A DNA stretch of 6,177 nucleotides. It comes from Bacillota bacterium (GTDB taxonomy: Bacteria; Bacillota; Clostridia; Lachnospirales; Lachnospiraceae). Positions 1 through 6,006 of this stretch are shown piece after piece; within the stretch, counting starts at the first letter, position 1, and each line of letters opens with the position of its first letter. A model generated the notes under the pieces. It had not been told where the DNA came from, searched no databases, and saw nothing but the letters and a program-made list of their open reading frames with translations. Location: contig JAEWPQ010000227.1 in assembly GCA_023460575.1 (NCBI GenBank), positions 1 to 6,177 on the forward strand, read 5' to 3'. Position numbers and translations under genes: made by a program.

Positions 1-1367
1 GATATTGCAAACTTGTTAAGGCAAGAGAATATTATAGACTTGCGAGAGATTTAATTATTGTAGATCATGAAACATTTTTTAATGACTTATGGACAAGGGA
101 AGAACGATTAGCGAATGGACAATTGCCCATACTTCCAAATTACTCTGCAGTTATTTTCGATGAAGGGCATAAAATACTGCTACCAGCAGCCATGCAAGCA
201 GGACAACAAATAAACAAGGAGGAGATTGACAATATAGTCTTCACCCTTGGGGAAGTACAGGGAGCAAGAGATTCATTGGTTTCAGTAGCAGCTGCAATGG
301 AACAGGCTTCTTATGACTTTTTCGAAAATTTAAATAGGTCTGTGATAATTGCAGAAAGCTCAGAAAGACTATCCATTCGTATGGATGAGACGTTGCAAAA
401 GACGGCTAAAGGATTTCGAAAGGCATTAGATCACCTTCATCTAGAGATGCAGATTGAGCAAGAACTATATATAGAGTCATTATCCGCAAACCAAATACAA
501 GCATATGAAGGTCAAATTGAAAGAGCCATAATGGCACTAGACAAATTCTGTAGAAATAACAGTACAGATATGATAGCTTGGGTTGATAGAGGGGATGGTA
601 GTTTTTGGGTTGTTCCTAGGAATTTAAATGAGATGTTAAACCGACATTTATTTCAGAAAGAATTACCAGTGATATTTACCTCAGCAACGTTAAGTAATGA
701 AGGAGATTTTGATTATTTTATACGAACGCTTGGATTAAAGGAACCTTCCAAATCTACGGTGGAAAGTCCTTTTGATTTAGAACAACAAGTTGTTGTCTAC
801 TTACCACAGTCCTCATACAGTTTGGAAGAAAAATCTACCCATGGCATTGAAAAATTAGTATCCCTATTAAACATTAATGAGGGAAGAGCTCTCGTACTTA
901 CCAATTCGATGGAGGAAGTTCGTAAAATCAGAAAGAGATTGGAAGGATATCAATTTCCATTTGATATTCTGTGGGAAGATAAAGGGGAGAGAGGACACCT
1001 TGTACGAAGATTTAAAGAGGAGAAATTCTCGGTATTGATTGGTGCAAATTTTTGGGAAGGAATCGATGTACCAGGTGATGCATTAACCTTGCTAATTGTC
1101 TGGCAGCTGCCCTTCCCAGCTCTAGATCCTCTCATTGAAGTACAACGTAAAGAGGCAAGAAAACAAGGATTTGATCCCGTCATAACAGTTGATTATCCTG
1201 AGATGGGACTTAAATTAAAACAAGGATGTGGACGGTTAATTAGAACAGAGGAAGATAAAGGCGCAATCGTCTTATTAGATTCTGTTATAGGAACACCTTG
1301 GGAAAAAGTTGTGATGGGAGCACTACCTTTTGGAGCGGAGATTAGGGGGATAGAAGGGCTGAAATGA
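1..1367 (+). CDS. DinG/Rad3-family ATP-dependent DNA helicase, C-terminal part (5' end outside window)
   Basis: The open frame continues to the left edge (first full codon at 3), so the gene is cut by the window; a TTG at 123 is not its true start. It gives 454 visible residues. Numbering from the first full codon, Cys2 in a CKLVKARE context fits the last cysteine of the 4Fe-4S cluster of DinG/XPD-type helicases. It is followed by a typical segment ending in the motif II DEGH box (53-56, a variant of DEAH). Motif III-like TSAT lies at 226-229, motif V FWEGID at 350-355, and motif VI Q-G-x-G-R-L-I-R at 407-414 with the arginine-finger type residues. Walker A and the other cluster cysteines must lie upstream. 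The family unwinds DNA 5'-3' with ATP and acts in repair and at R-loops or replication forks. The C-terminal helicase domain looks intact and ends with a TGA. No terminator is visible downstream. Family assignment is firm; DinG versus a paralogue such as YoaA cannot be settled without the N-terminus. Confidence 0.93.
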   Translation, partial: YCKLVKAREYYRLARDLIIVDHETFFNDLWTREERLANGQLPILPNYSAVIFDEGHKILLPAAMQAGQQINKEEIDNIVFTLGEVQGARDSLVSVAAAMEQASYDFFENLNRSVIIAESSERLSIRMDETLQKTAKGFRKALDHLHLEMQIEQELYIESLSANQIQAYEGQIERAIMALDKFCRNNSTDMIAWVDRGDGSFWVVPRNLNEMLNRHLFQKELPVIFTSATLSNEGDFDYFIRTLGLKEPSKSTVESPFDLEQQVVVYLPQSSYSLEEKSTHGIEKLVSLLNINEGRALVLTNSMEEVRKIRKRLEGYQFPFDILWEDKGERGHLVRRFKEEKFSVLIGANFWEGIDVPGDALTLLIVWQLPFPALDPLIEVQRKEARKQGFDPVITVDYPEMGLKLKQGCGRLIRTEEDKGAIVLLDSVIGTPWEKVVMGALPFGAEIRGIEGLK

Positions 1368-1370
1368 GCT

Positions 1371-1867
1371 ATGATTGAAGAGAAACTTAATAGTACTTTT
1401 ATTTTGAATATGGATTTATGGGAACTGGTGTATATGAAGAAGTTCTTTTTGAATGGCTAAGTAAATAATAGAAATTAAGCTTCCAAATATAAAATATATT
1501 TCTATTGTAGGAAAGAATAATCGAGAATATTTTAATTCTGAACTCAACACATATATGACAAAAACCAGAGTGTATGCAACATTTTTGATGATCCTAATAA
1601 TAGAAGATGGTTTGAAAGTAGATATGGTTTTAAGGCATATAAACCGATGGCAAATATGAAGGAAAAGGTGAAGGCATTATCTTGGCTGCTTTAAAAAGCC
1701 CAGTGATTAGAAATAGAAATATGGCAATAAGAACTTTAGATAACTGGAGTATTGAATATATAACAAAAGAGTTAAAAGACGCTATTAAAGACGCTGAAAA
1801 AATCGAACCGAAAGAGGCTGTTAAAGAAAGACTGAATAAATTACTTGCTAAATTCGAAAAATGGTAA
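1371..1867 (+). pseudogene. decayed gene of unknown function, about four frameshifts; C-terminal block possibly HEAT-like
   Basis: No single frame spans this stretch, but protein-like text moves from frame to frame. It begins MIEEKLNST from an ATG at 1371, three bases after the helicase stop. It continues as YGFMGTGVYEEVLFEWLSK (1409-1465, next frame, then TAA). Then comes EIKLPNIKYISIVGKNNRE and onward from 1471, then a segment with DDPNNRRWFESRYGFKAYKP (about 1587-1646). The last frame (1643-1867) opens with DGKYEGKGEGIILAALKSP and ends at LLAKFEKW. Removing four single-base shifts gives one protein of roughly 165 residues. The C-terminal block (a helix with KSPVIRNRNMA, then paired charged helices) recalls the ends of HEAT-like repeat proteins; this is recalled similarity only. 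The last 61 codons have a possible TTG start at 1682 but are better read as the tail of the dead gene. Not recognised as a named family. Confidence 0.6.
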
Positions 1868-1936
1868 TCGAACAATATATATTCCCCTGAACTTCCCAGA
1901 AAAATAGATTAATAGGTCTAATTTTGGGGTATGTAG

Positions 1937-2247
1937 TCTCATCTGCGGTTAAATGAACAGCCTTCTTTTAAGTTGGAAAATGATAAAATAAAGCTTTATA
2001 ATTGGAATGGAGCTTATTATGAAATTGATTTAAATGAGAATCTGATTATGTTGCGATAAGAGTAAAATGGGATAGTGTTTTTAGATTTAACAAAAAAGTA
2101 CCAAAAGGTTTTGTAACTAAAAATAAACCAAAAGCTGTGGAGGACAGCATGCTAGAAGTATCCAATTATGAAAAATGCCAGACGCTGTCTGGCAAATGGA
2201 GTTGGTCTCATTATTGCTTTAAGGTTAGCAATAGTTTAAGCTGGTAA
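1937..2247 (+). pseudogene. decayed small gene of unknown function, one frameshift
   Basis: Two overlapping open frames read as one protein broken near 2041-2044. The first (1937-2059) contains EQPSFKLENDKIKLYNWNGA and YYEIDLNEN, then hits TAA at 2057. The second, shifted frame (2044-2247) continues DYVAIRVKWDSVFRF, later KAVEDSMLEVSNYEKCQ and the tail WSWSHYCFKVSNSLSW before TAA at 2245. The join between YYEIDLNEN and DYVAIRVKW is natural, so one or two bases were probably lost or gained there. No start codon with a ribosome binding site is visible at the left end, so the 5' part is also missing. About 100 residues remain, rich in aromatic residues, with no signal peptide or membrane segment. 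I do not recognise the family. It sits directly before the SF0329-like gene, ending 24 bases ahead of its start. Confidence 0.5.
2176..2194 (-). terminator. short perfect hairpin, terminator-like on the minus strand
   Basis: TGCCAGAC (2176-2183), a GCT loop and GTCTGGCA (2187-2194) form a perfect 8-bp stem with a 3-base loop. Read on the minus strand, the stem is followed by TTTTTCAT, as in an intrinsic terminator. On the plus strand no T-run follows. No minus-strand gene lies directly upstream of it, and the bases also read as codons of the pseudogene, so the match may be accidental or a remnant. Confidence 0.25.
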
Positions 2248-2271
2248 ACTTGGAGTTATAGGGGGAGTTGA

Positions 2272-2676
2272 ATGGGAAAAATATTAGGATCATGGAGTGG
2301 AATGCGAAAATATCTTGAGCAGGAAATGCTTGCAGACAGTATGCACGGACGTATTCGGTATAACTGTACTACTTATGTTGGCATGGATGGGTGTCATATT
2401 TTCGAAGTTCACATTGATAACAAACTGGTGAAGCAGTTTTCTTTGGAAACAGTGAATACTTATTTTATTGAAAAAGGATATAAAAAGAATTCAAATCACT
2501 TTGGTATAGGCGAATACTGGGATGAGTTTTGGACACTCATGGATTCTGTTCCAATGCAAGCTAGACAGGAATATACGGATAATGAATTCTGTAAGTCGTT
2601 GGAGAATTACCGAAATCAAAGTATTCAGGACAGCATACAATCTGAAAATCCATTGGAAAGAATGTTTGCTGTTTGA
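2272..2676 (+). CDS. SF0329-family-like hypothetical protein
   Basis: This is a 134-residue protein without signal peptide or membrane segments. The ATG is set by a good ribosome binding site, GGGGGAG at 2261-2267, four bases before the start, and no in-frame extension is possible past the stop at 2245. The order of elements fits what I recall of the SF0329 family. There is an N-terminal helix ending in LADSMHGRIRY (about 20-30), and a beta-rich segment with the pattern HIFEVHIDNKLVKQFS (about 43-58). A tyrosine-rich middle follows, then a C-terminal helix with NQSIQDSIQSENPLERMFAV. The family has no assigned enzymatic role and is often found among polymorphic-toxin immunity-type genes, so immunity is a weak inference. 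I recall relatives continuing past this helix with an LDRRxGKR-type tail. Here the frame stops just before that point, so the protein may be slightly truncated. The next gene starts 25 bases downstream, so the two could be co-transcribed. Confidence 0.7.
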   Translation: MGKILGSWSGMRKYLEQEMLADSMHGRIRYNCTTYVGMDGCHIFEVHIDNKLVKQFSLETVNTYFIEKGYKKNSNHFGIGEYWDEFWTLMDSVPMQARQEYTDNEFCKSLENYRNQSIQDSIQSENPLERMFAV

Positions 2677-2701
2677 GTTATAACGAATTAGCGCTGGAAA
2701 T

Positions 2702-3355
2702 ATGTTTTCGTTTGTTTTATCAAAAAACAGAGAGAAGTGGCATTTTGAAGAAGAACCACTACCATTAACCAGCTATAATTTCGGAAATCTTATCTTAACA
2801 GACGAAGACTTACTTGTAAAATTAAAAAAGGCTCCGAAACGTAATGTTGTTTTAGAGATGGAAGTAAGTCCACTTGGCGCATCAGTGACAGCCAATCCAA
2901 TGCTTAGTGGAATTGTAGATGCATCCAGTGGAATGGCTATTTCCTTTGAAATGAATGAACCGGAAGAGGATTCTCTTGTGATTCTGGCGAATAGTCTAAT
3001 AGATTTTATTTTTAAATATGGATTGACAAGAGAGATACGAGTTTCGAATGTGATCGTTGAAGCCGCATTGGAGCAAATCTGTGAAATATGCGTAATTAAG
3101 CTTAGAAGGGTGAAAAGATTGCAATATATGAACAGGCTAAATAATGAATATATAGAATTACTAAGTGAAGTTGCTAATCCATCAGAAAAATTTTGGAGGC
3201 TGGACAAGAGAATAAAGGAAGATAGGAAGAAAACTGGTGTTCAATTAGAAATGAGTCGGTCAAATCTTATTTATAATATTATTTCACTTATAAATGATGG
3301 TGCAATTAGCTGTGAAGATCTCCAAGAGTTCAGCACAGTACCGTTTTTTCTATAA
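2702..3355 (+). CDS. hypothetical protein, DUF6930/DUF7309-like
   Basis: A soluble 217-residue protein. It starts at ATG 2702 after a weak GGAA site (2696-2699), and an in-frame TAA at 2681 limits extension. Residues about 40-125 hold the recognisable part: a strand plus PLGASVTANPMLSGIVDASS (a 'position the value, then D-x-x-S-G' pattern), a segment with ILANSLIDFIFKYG, then REIRVSNVIVEAALEQICE and IKLRRVKRL. This order (substrate-like strand, small amphipathic helix, 'G-x-x-x-x-I-x-V' strand, cysteine-containing helix) is what I recall from DUF7309/DUF6930 proteins, which often sit next to SEC-C or plasmid ORF-3-like domains. Those other domains are absent, so this may be a shortened version. 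The C-terminal third is charged and helical. Its function is unknown. It follows the SF0329-like gene closely and may be in the same transcript. Protein status is fairly safe (long, no rival frame, codon use like its neighbours); the family name is tentative. Confidence 0.65.
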   Translation: MFSFVLSKNREKWHFEEEPLPLTSYNFGNLILTDEDLLVKLKKAPKRNVVLEMEVSPLGASVTANPMLSGIVDASSGMAISFEMNEPEEDSLVILANSLIDFIFKYGLTREIRVSNVIVEAALEQICEICVIKLRRVKRLQYMNRLNNEYIELLSEVANPSEKFWRLDKRIKEDRKKTGVQLEMSRSNLIYNIISLINDGAISCEDLQEFSTVPFFL

Positions 3356-3584
3356 GTATTTGTTAATCGATTGTCTACGCCAAGGATAAAATGTGTCTTG
3401 GTAGTTACAATAAATTAATTTCTAGAGAATTGATATTACCTGAAAATAGTGGTTTGAATTTCTGCTTATGCCGATAAAGATTAACATCTTAAACAGATGT
3501 TATCAAAACAAATGCGTAGAATATATTGAAGAAGTATTCACTCCAGCATTTTTAGTTTATCATAATTTCAATTCTACATAGGAT
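3356..3584. other. intergenic region between convergent genes, weak dyads only
   Basis: This 229-base AT-rich gap separates the plus-strand hypothetical gene from the minus-strand regulator. It holds a loose dyad CCAAG(12)CTTGG (starting near 3380) and a perfect 8-bp dyad TAACATCT/AGATGTTA at 3482-3502. Neither is followed by a clear T-run on either strand. I see no supported gene or RNA here. Confidence 0.5.
3482..3502 (-). terminator. perfect 8-bp dyad downstream of the HxlR gene, weak terminator candidate
   Basis: TAACATCT (3482-3489), a 5-base loop and AGATGTTA (3495-3502) pair perfectly. It lies 82 bases past the minus-strand regulator's stop. On the minus strand the stem is followed by ATCTTTATC, a poor U-tract, and the stem is AT-rich, so termination would be inefficient. 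It could instead be a protein-binding dyad or chance. Confidence 0.25.
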
Positions 3585-3950
3585 CTAAGAACAATGATTA
3601 TTAACATTTGGTATCCTATTTTCGGTTCCCCATTCACACATCACGTTGAGGACAGGGATTAGAGACTTTCCGCGATCTGATAAAAAATATTCAACTTTCG
3701 GCGGTATTTGCGGATACTCTTTTCGAACGATAAGCCGGTCTGCTTCTAATTCCTTCAGAGTTGTTGAAAGAGTTTTGAAAGAAATTGTACCAATAGCACG
3801 TTTTAACTCATTAAAACGCATAACAGCCTTGTATTCTGCGAGCCAGTACATAATAATCATTTTATATTTACCGCCAATTATGGACAGAGTATATCCAAAT
3901 CCCGTATCTTTAATATCGACTCCTGTGGGGCTACAATCTTCAATTGCCAT
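3585..3950 (-). CDS. HxlR-family winged helix-turn-helix transcriptional regulator
   Basis: A 121-residue DNA-binding regulator. The start is taken at the ATG on the minus strand at 3950: the ribosome binding site AAAGGAG ends 7 bases before it, whereas the GTG at 3956 would sit only one base from that site. The HxlR layout is complete: TLSIIGGKYKMIIMYWL (21-37, the helix that follows the typical 'GGKW' signature, here GGKY), RFNELKRAIG..S.KTL (45-61, recognition region), the helix with LKELEADRLIVRKEYPQIPP (65-84), and the wing and dimer helix KVEYFLSDRGKSLIPVL..MCEWG (85-108). Cysteines are at 6, 105 and 120. Cys6 sits where the redox-sensing cysteine of YodB-type HxlR proteins lies, so response to quinones or thiol stress is plausible. 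It is divergent from the flavin oxidoreductase gene and probably represses it and itself through the shared intergenic DNA. Confidence 0.93.
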   Translation of the reverse strand: MAIEDCSPTGVDIKDTGFGYTLSIIGGKYKMIIMYWLAEYKAVMRFNELKRAIGTISFKTLSTTLKELEADRLIVRKEYPQIPPKVEYFLSDRGKSLIPVLNVMCEWGTENRIPNVNNHCS

Positions 3951-3990
3951 TTTCACTCTCCTTTGAGATAGTATATAACATAAATGTGCG

Positions 3991-4035
3991 TACTTCCTAT
4001 TTATCTATATTATACTATAATTAAGTAAAAGTAAA
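3991..4035. promoter_or_regulatory. divergent promoter/operator region of the HxlR-oxidoreductase pair
   Basis: The 99-base gap between the two starts holds a perfect AT-rich palindrome ATTATA-C-TATAAT at 4009-4021. Its right half is a consensus-like -10 TATAAT (4016-4021) for the plus-strand gene, though a -35 there is poor. For the minus strand, TTTACT (complement of 4030-4035) and TAATAT (complement of 4007-4012) are 17 bases apart, a fair promoter for the regulator. Wider TACTT (3991-3995) and AAGTA (4023-4027) are inverted around the palindrome, recalling the TACT-type half sites of HxlR proteins. Binding by the HxlR protein would occlude both promoters. The site assignment is inference from position. 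Confidence 0.5.
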
Positions 4036-4049
4036 CAGGAGGTGATTTT

Positions 4050-4598
4050 ATGAGCAAAAAAATCTTAGTATTAACTGGAAGTCCTCGAAGAGGTGGAAAC
4101 AGCGACATGCTTGCAGATGCTTTTATGAAAGGTGCCGAAGCGGCAGGACACGAAATAACAAAATTTGAGTGCGGTCGTGAAAACATAAGACCATGCGTTG
4201 CTTGTAATGCGTGCTATTCTAAAGCGGGAGCATGCGCTTTTGGTGATGACTTCAATCAACTTGCACCGTTATTGGAGCATTCAGATATGATTGTACTTGC
4301 AACGCCAATGTACTGGTTTACGTTTCCGGCACAGTTAAAAGCAGGACTAGATAAAATGTATGCGTTGCTGATTGGTGACCGCCGAAGTTCAATAAAAGAA
4401 AGTATGCTGCTTGCTTGTGGCGAATGCGAAGAACAATCCGATTTTGATGGACTTGTAAAGACTTATCAAAGGATCGCAATTTATCAAAACTGGAAAGATG
4501 CAGGAGTACTTGCAGCTCCGGCTGTTTTGGAAAAAGGTGATATCCTGAAAACCGGTTTCCTGGAAAAGGCAGAACAGATGGGGCGGGCAATTAAATAA
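4050..4598 (+). CDS. flavodoxin-fold FMN-dependent NAD(P)H oxidoreductase
   Basis: A 182-residue cytoplasmic flavoprotein. The ATG at 4050 follows a strong AGGAGGTG site (starting 4037), 5-6 bases away. The N-terminal strand and phosphate loop read LTGSPRRGGNSDMLADAF (8-25), the FMN-phosphate-binding site of the NADPH-dependent FMN reductase/flavodoxin family. ATPMYWFTFPAQLKAGLDK (84-102) is the isoalloxazine-binding segment. A cysteine cluster follows the first helix: Cys49, 52, 55 and 62 in PCVACNACYSKAGAC. This fits the CxxCxxC pattern of iron-sulfur flavoproteins and related oxidoreductases of anaerobes, though many members keep it without a cluster. The length is normal for the family. 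Likely role: two-electron reduction of quinones, nitro compounds or similar electrophiles. It is divergent from an HxlR regulator, which suggests inducible expression. The gene is followed by its own terminator. Confidence 0.92.
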   Translation: MSKKILVLTGSPRRGGNSDMLADAFMKGAEAAGHEITKFECGRENIRPCVACNACYSKAGACAFGDDFNQLAPLLEHSDMIVLATPMYWFTFPAQLKAGLDKMYALLIGDRRSSIKESMLLACGECEEQSDFDGLVKTYQRIAIYQNWKDAGVLAAPAVLEKGDILKTGFLEKAEQMGRAIK

Positions 4599-4627
4599 AT
4601 CAGCAATCATAATAAATACAAAAATCT

Positions 4628-4666
4628 AACGGCGGTTTTGTAACAATAATCAAAATCGCCGTTTTT
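4628..4666 (+). terminator. intrinsic terminator after the oxidoreductase gene
   Basis: AACGGCGGTTTTG (4628-4640) pairs with CAAAATCGCCGTT (4651-4663), a 13-bp stem with one G-U pair and a 10-base loop, followed by TTTTT (4662-4666). It lies 30 bases past the oxidoreductase stop. This is a strong rho-independent terminator. The intron relic begins immediately after its T-run. Confidence 0.88.
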
Positions 4667-4667
4667 G

Positions 4668-4998
4668 GTGTGCCCGGTGTTCTAAAGAAAAGCGGAAGTG
4701 TCCGCCTATCAGCGGATTTCTAAGAACAACAGCATCGTTACGGATTTTTGGACGGACAATCTAATGGAACTGATTTTGCGGAAAGATAACCTTAATAAGG
4801 CATATAAAGAGTGAAATCGAATAAAGACAAAGATGGAAACGATGGAATGCAGGTAGATGAACTTCTGCCCTGCCTAAGAGAAAACCAGAGCGAAATAATC
4901 CAGAAGATAAGGGAAGGAAAGAACCGCCCTGGTACTGAATAGTATGCCGGGTGATGTGGGAGGTCGGGAGAATTATTTAATTCTCCCTCCTACCCGAT
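4668..4998 (+). mobile_element. group II intron relic, internally deleted
   Basis: Proposed ends: a 5' GTGTG at 4668-4672 (consensus GUGYG) just after a terminator T-run, and a 3' GAT at 4996-4998. The middle holds the N-terminus of an intron-encoded reverse transcriptase (4752-4940). The 3' part carries a domain V-like stretch: an upper stem GTACT/AGTAT (4932-4936/4941-4945) with a GAAT loop. Domain VI is a perfect 10-bp arm GGGAGAATTA/TAATTCTCCC (4966-4975/4978-4987) set on GGGAGG pairing with CCT-A-CCC. The unpaired A4992 lies 7 bases from the 3' end, as expected for the branch point. Most of domains I-III and most of the reverse transcriptase are missing, so the element cannot splice or move by itself. 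The 3' end is well supported; the 5' end is approximate. An alternative is that the first 80 bases belong to domain III-IV of the intron and the true 5' end is lost. Confidence 0.75.
4752..4942 (+). pseudogene. ltrA: group II intron reverse transcriptase/maturase, N-terminal fragment, frameshifted
   Basis: The N-terminus of an LtrA-type protein reads DNLMELILRKDNLNKAYKE from 4755 (preceded by ACG at 4752 where an ATG start would be expected). It stops at TGA 4812. In the next frame from 4811 it goes on VKSNKDKDGNDGMQVDELLP, then CLRENQSEIIQKIREGK, ending at TAG 4940. Together they match the start of the intron reverse transcriptase (the RT0/RT1 'NLNxAYKxVKxNKG..GxDGM.xxELLPxL' pattern). There is a one-base loss at about 4810, and the rest of the usual 400-plus residue protein is deleted. 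The catalytic YxDD region, maturase X domain and endonuclease are absent. Recognised from the characteristic pattern; non-functional. Confidence 0.85.
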
Positions 4999-5061
4999 TG
5001 GATGAATGGATAGTATAGATTAAAGCAATAATATTGTTCACTTTTTAAATGTATCATCTTT

Positions 5062-5593
5062 TTAAATATCAATAGAATGTTGCAGGCAATACATCATTTT
5101 ATAAAGGTATGACATGTATGTTTGTTTGAAATCAGGCGGTATATACTCAATTCCAGACAATTTAATGGCATCTTTTTGCAGATTGCTTAATTGGCTCATG
5201 GGGTATAATCCAAAAGCAAGTATTATTTGTACATTCATGAATTCTTTTATCTTTTTATCTTCCGAATCTGGGAAAATCTGTGTAACTAAACTAATCAGCG
5301 GAGCTTGCAAAGCTAACATTTCTTTTTTGAAATCAGCTAAAGCTTCAACCGAAACATTTTTCTCTAACACCGTAAAAAGCAAAGCGTAGATATCCAAAAG
5401 CCGCTTATGTTCTAAGAGACTGTCTGCCCAGATTTCAGTGATTTCGTGAAGAGAATATAACTTGTTAATTTTAAATGATTTTGTTAATGTTGCTATAAAT
5501 GTTTTAAAGTCATCTTTTAAAATAACAAGCAAAATTTCGTCTTTGGTTTTGAAATATTTATAGATATTGGGACGCGTAAACTTGGTATATTCA
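5062..5593 (-). pseudogene. TetR-family transcriptional regulator, N-terminus removed by IS66 insertion
   Basis: The host-coded remnant is about 176 residues: E-Y-T, then KFTRPNIYKYFKTKDEILLV (second half of the TetR helix-turn-helix, including the recognition helix 'RPNIYKYF.TKDE'). A helical ligand-binding and dimerisation domain follows to a TAA at 5062. The usual first 20-30 residues (helix 1 and the start of helix 2) are absent. An ATG at 5619 allows a longer open frame, but the extra residues MTPCFGAL come from the IS66 terminal sequence. With half of the HTH missing, the protein should not bind DNA normally. A chimeric product could still dimerise. The target genes and the lost promoter and start lie beyond the other end of the IS, outside the window. 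Confidence 0.8.
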
Positions 5594-5679
5594 GTAAGTG
5601 CTCCAAAACAAGGCGTCATTCCATCTGAGCTTTAAAAATGGTATTCTTCCATCAATAAGATTACTGGAGGAAACTCATA

Positions 5680-6006
5680 ATGAAAACTAACAATGTCATC
5701 CTGTAGAAGGAGCGCTTTGCTGACAGAGCTTCCAGCGGCTTAAAGGTTGAGGATTGGTGTAAAAGAAATGGAATTACGAAACATGCTTATTATTACTGGC
5801 ACCGTAAAGTCCAGGATAACCAGACGGGTTTAATGGAAAACAGATTCGTTGAAGTTATGGTCAATGATCCATTAAATGAAAAGATTGCTGGTACAGCTGA
5901 TAACGAAATAATCATCAATTGGAAGGATTGTTCGATTTTTGTAAATAACCCACAACAGATTCCACTCTTGGCAGAACTGATGCAAAAGTTGGTGAAGGAA
6001 TGCTGA
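5680..6006 (+). pseudogene. tnpA: IS66 accessory protein TnpA with amber stop at codon 9
   Basis: ATG 5680 follows GGAGG (5666-5670). The frame reads MKTNNVIL, then TAG (5704-5706), then KERFADRASSGLKVEDWCKR, NGITKHAYYYWHRKVQ and on to NNPQQIPLLAELMQKLVKEC with TGA at 6004. This is the IS66 TnpA/OrfA pattern: SGLxVxxWC then a YYYWxRK helix-turn-helix. In relatives a Trp codon (TGG) commonly sits in the position now TAG, so a single G-to-A change would explain it. The remaining sequence is intact, about 108 codons, so decay is recent. TnpA is needed with TnpB for transposition of many IS66 elements. Unless readthrough occurs or another copy helps in trans, this element is impaired. Confidence 0.85.

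Noticed and set aside
123..1367. Helicase gene starting at TTG 123
   Set aside because: The same frame is open to the window edge with helicase-like sequence (a cluster cysteine context), so the gene is 5' partial, not a short one.
1630..1875. Minus-strand open frame of 81 codons, hydrophobic and serine-rich, possible membrane protein
   Set aside because: It is the antisense of the lysine- and glutamate-rich tail of the decayed gene; such antisense frames look hydrophobic by composition.
3468..3581. 37-codon open frame (ATG 3468) with a cysteine-containing start
   Set aside because: It has no ribosome binding site, no recognisable similarity, and lies in an AT-rich gap between convergent genes; probably chance.
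3646..3966. Plus-strand open frame of 106 codons
   Set aside because: It is the antisense of the HxlR gene and starts without a ribosome binding site.
5114..5389. Plus-strand open frame of 91 codons
   Set aside because: It is the antisense of the TetR remnant, whose protein sense is clear.
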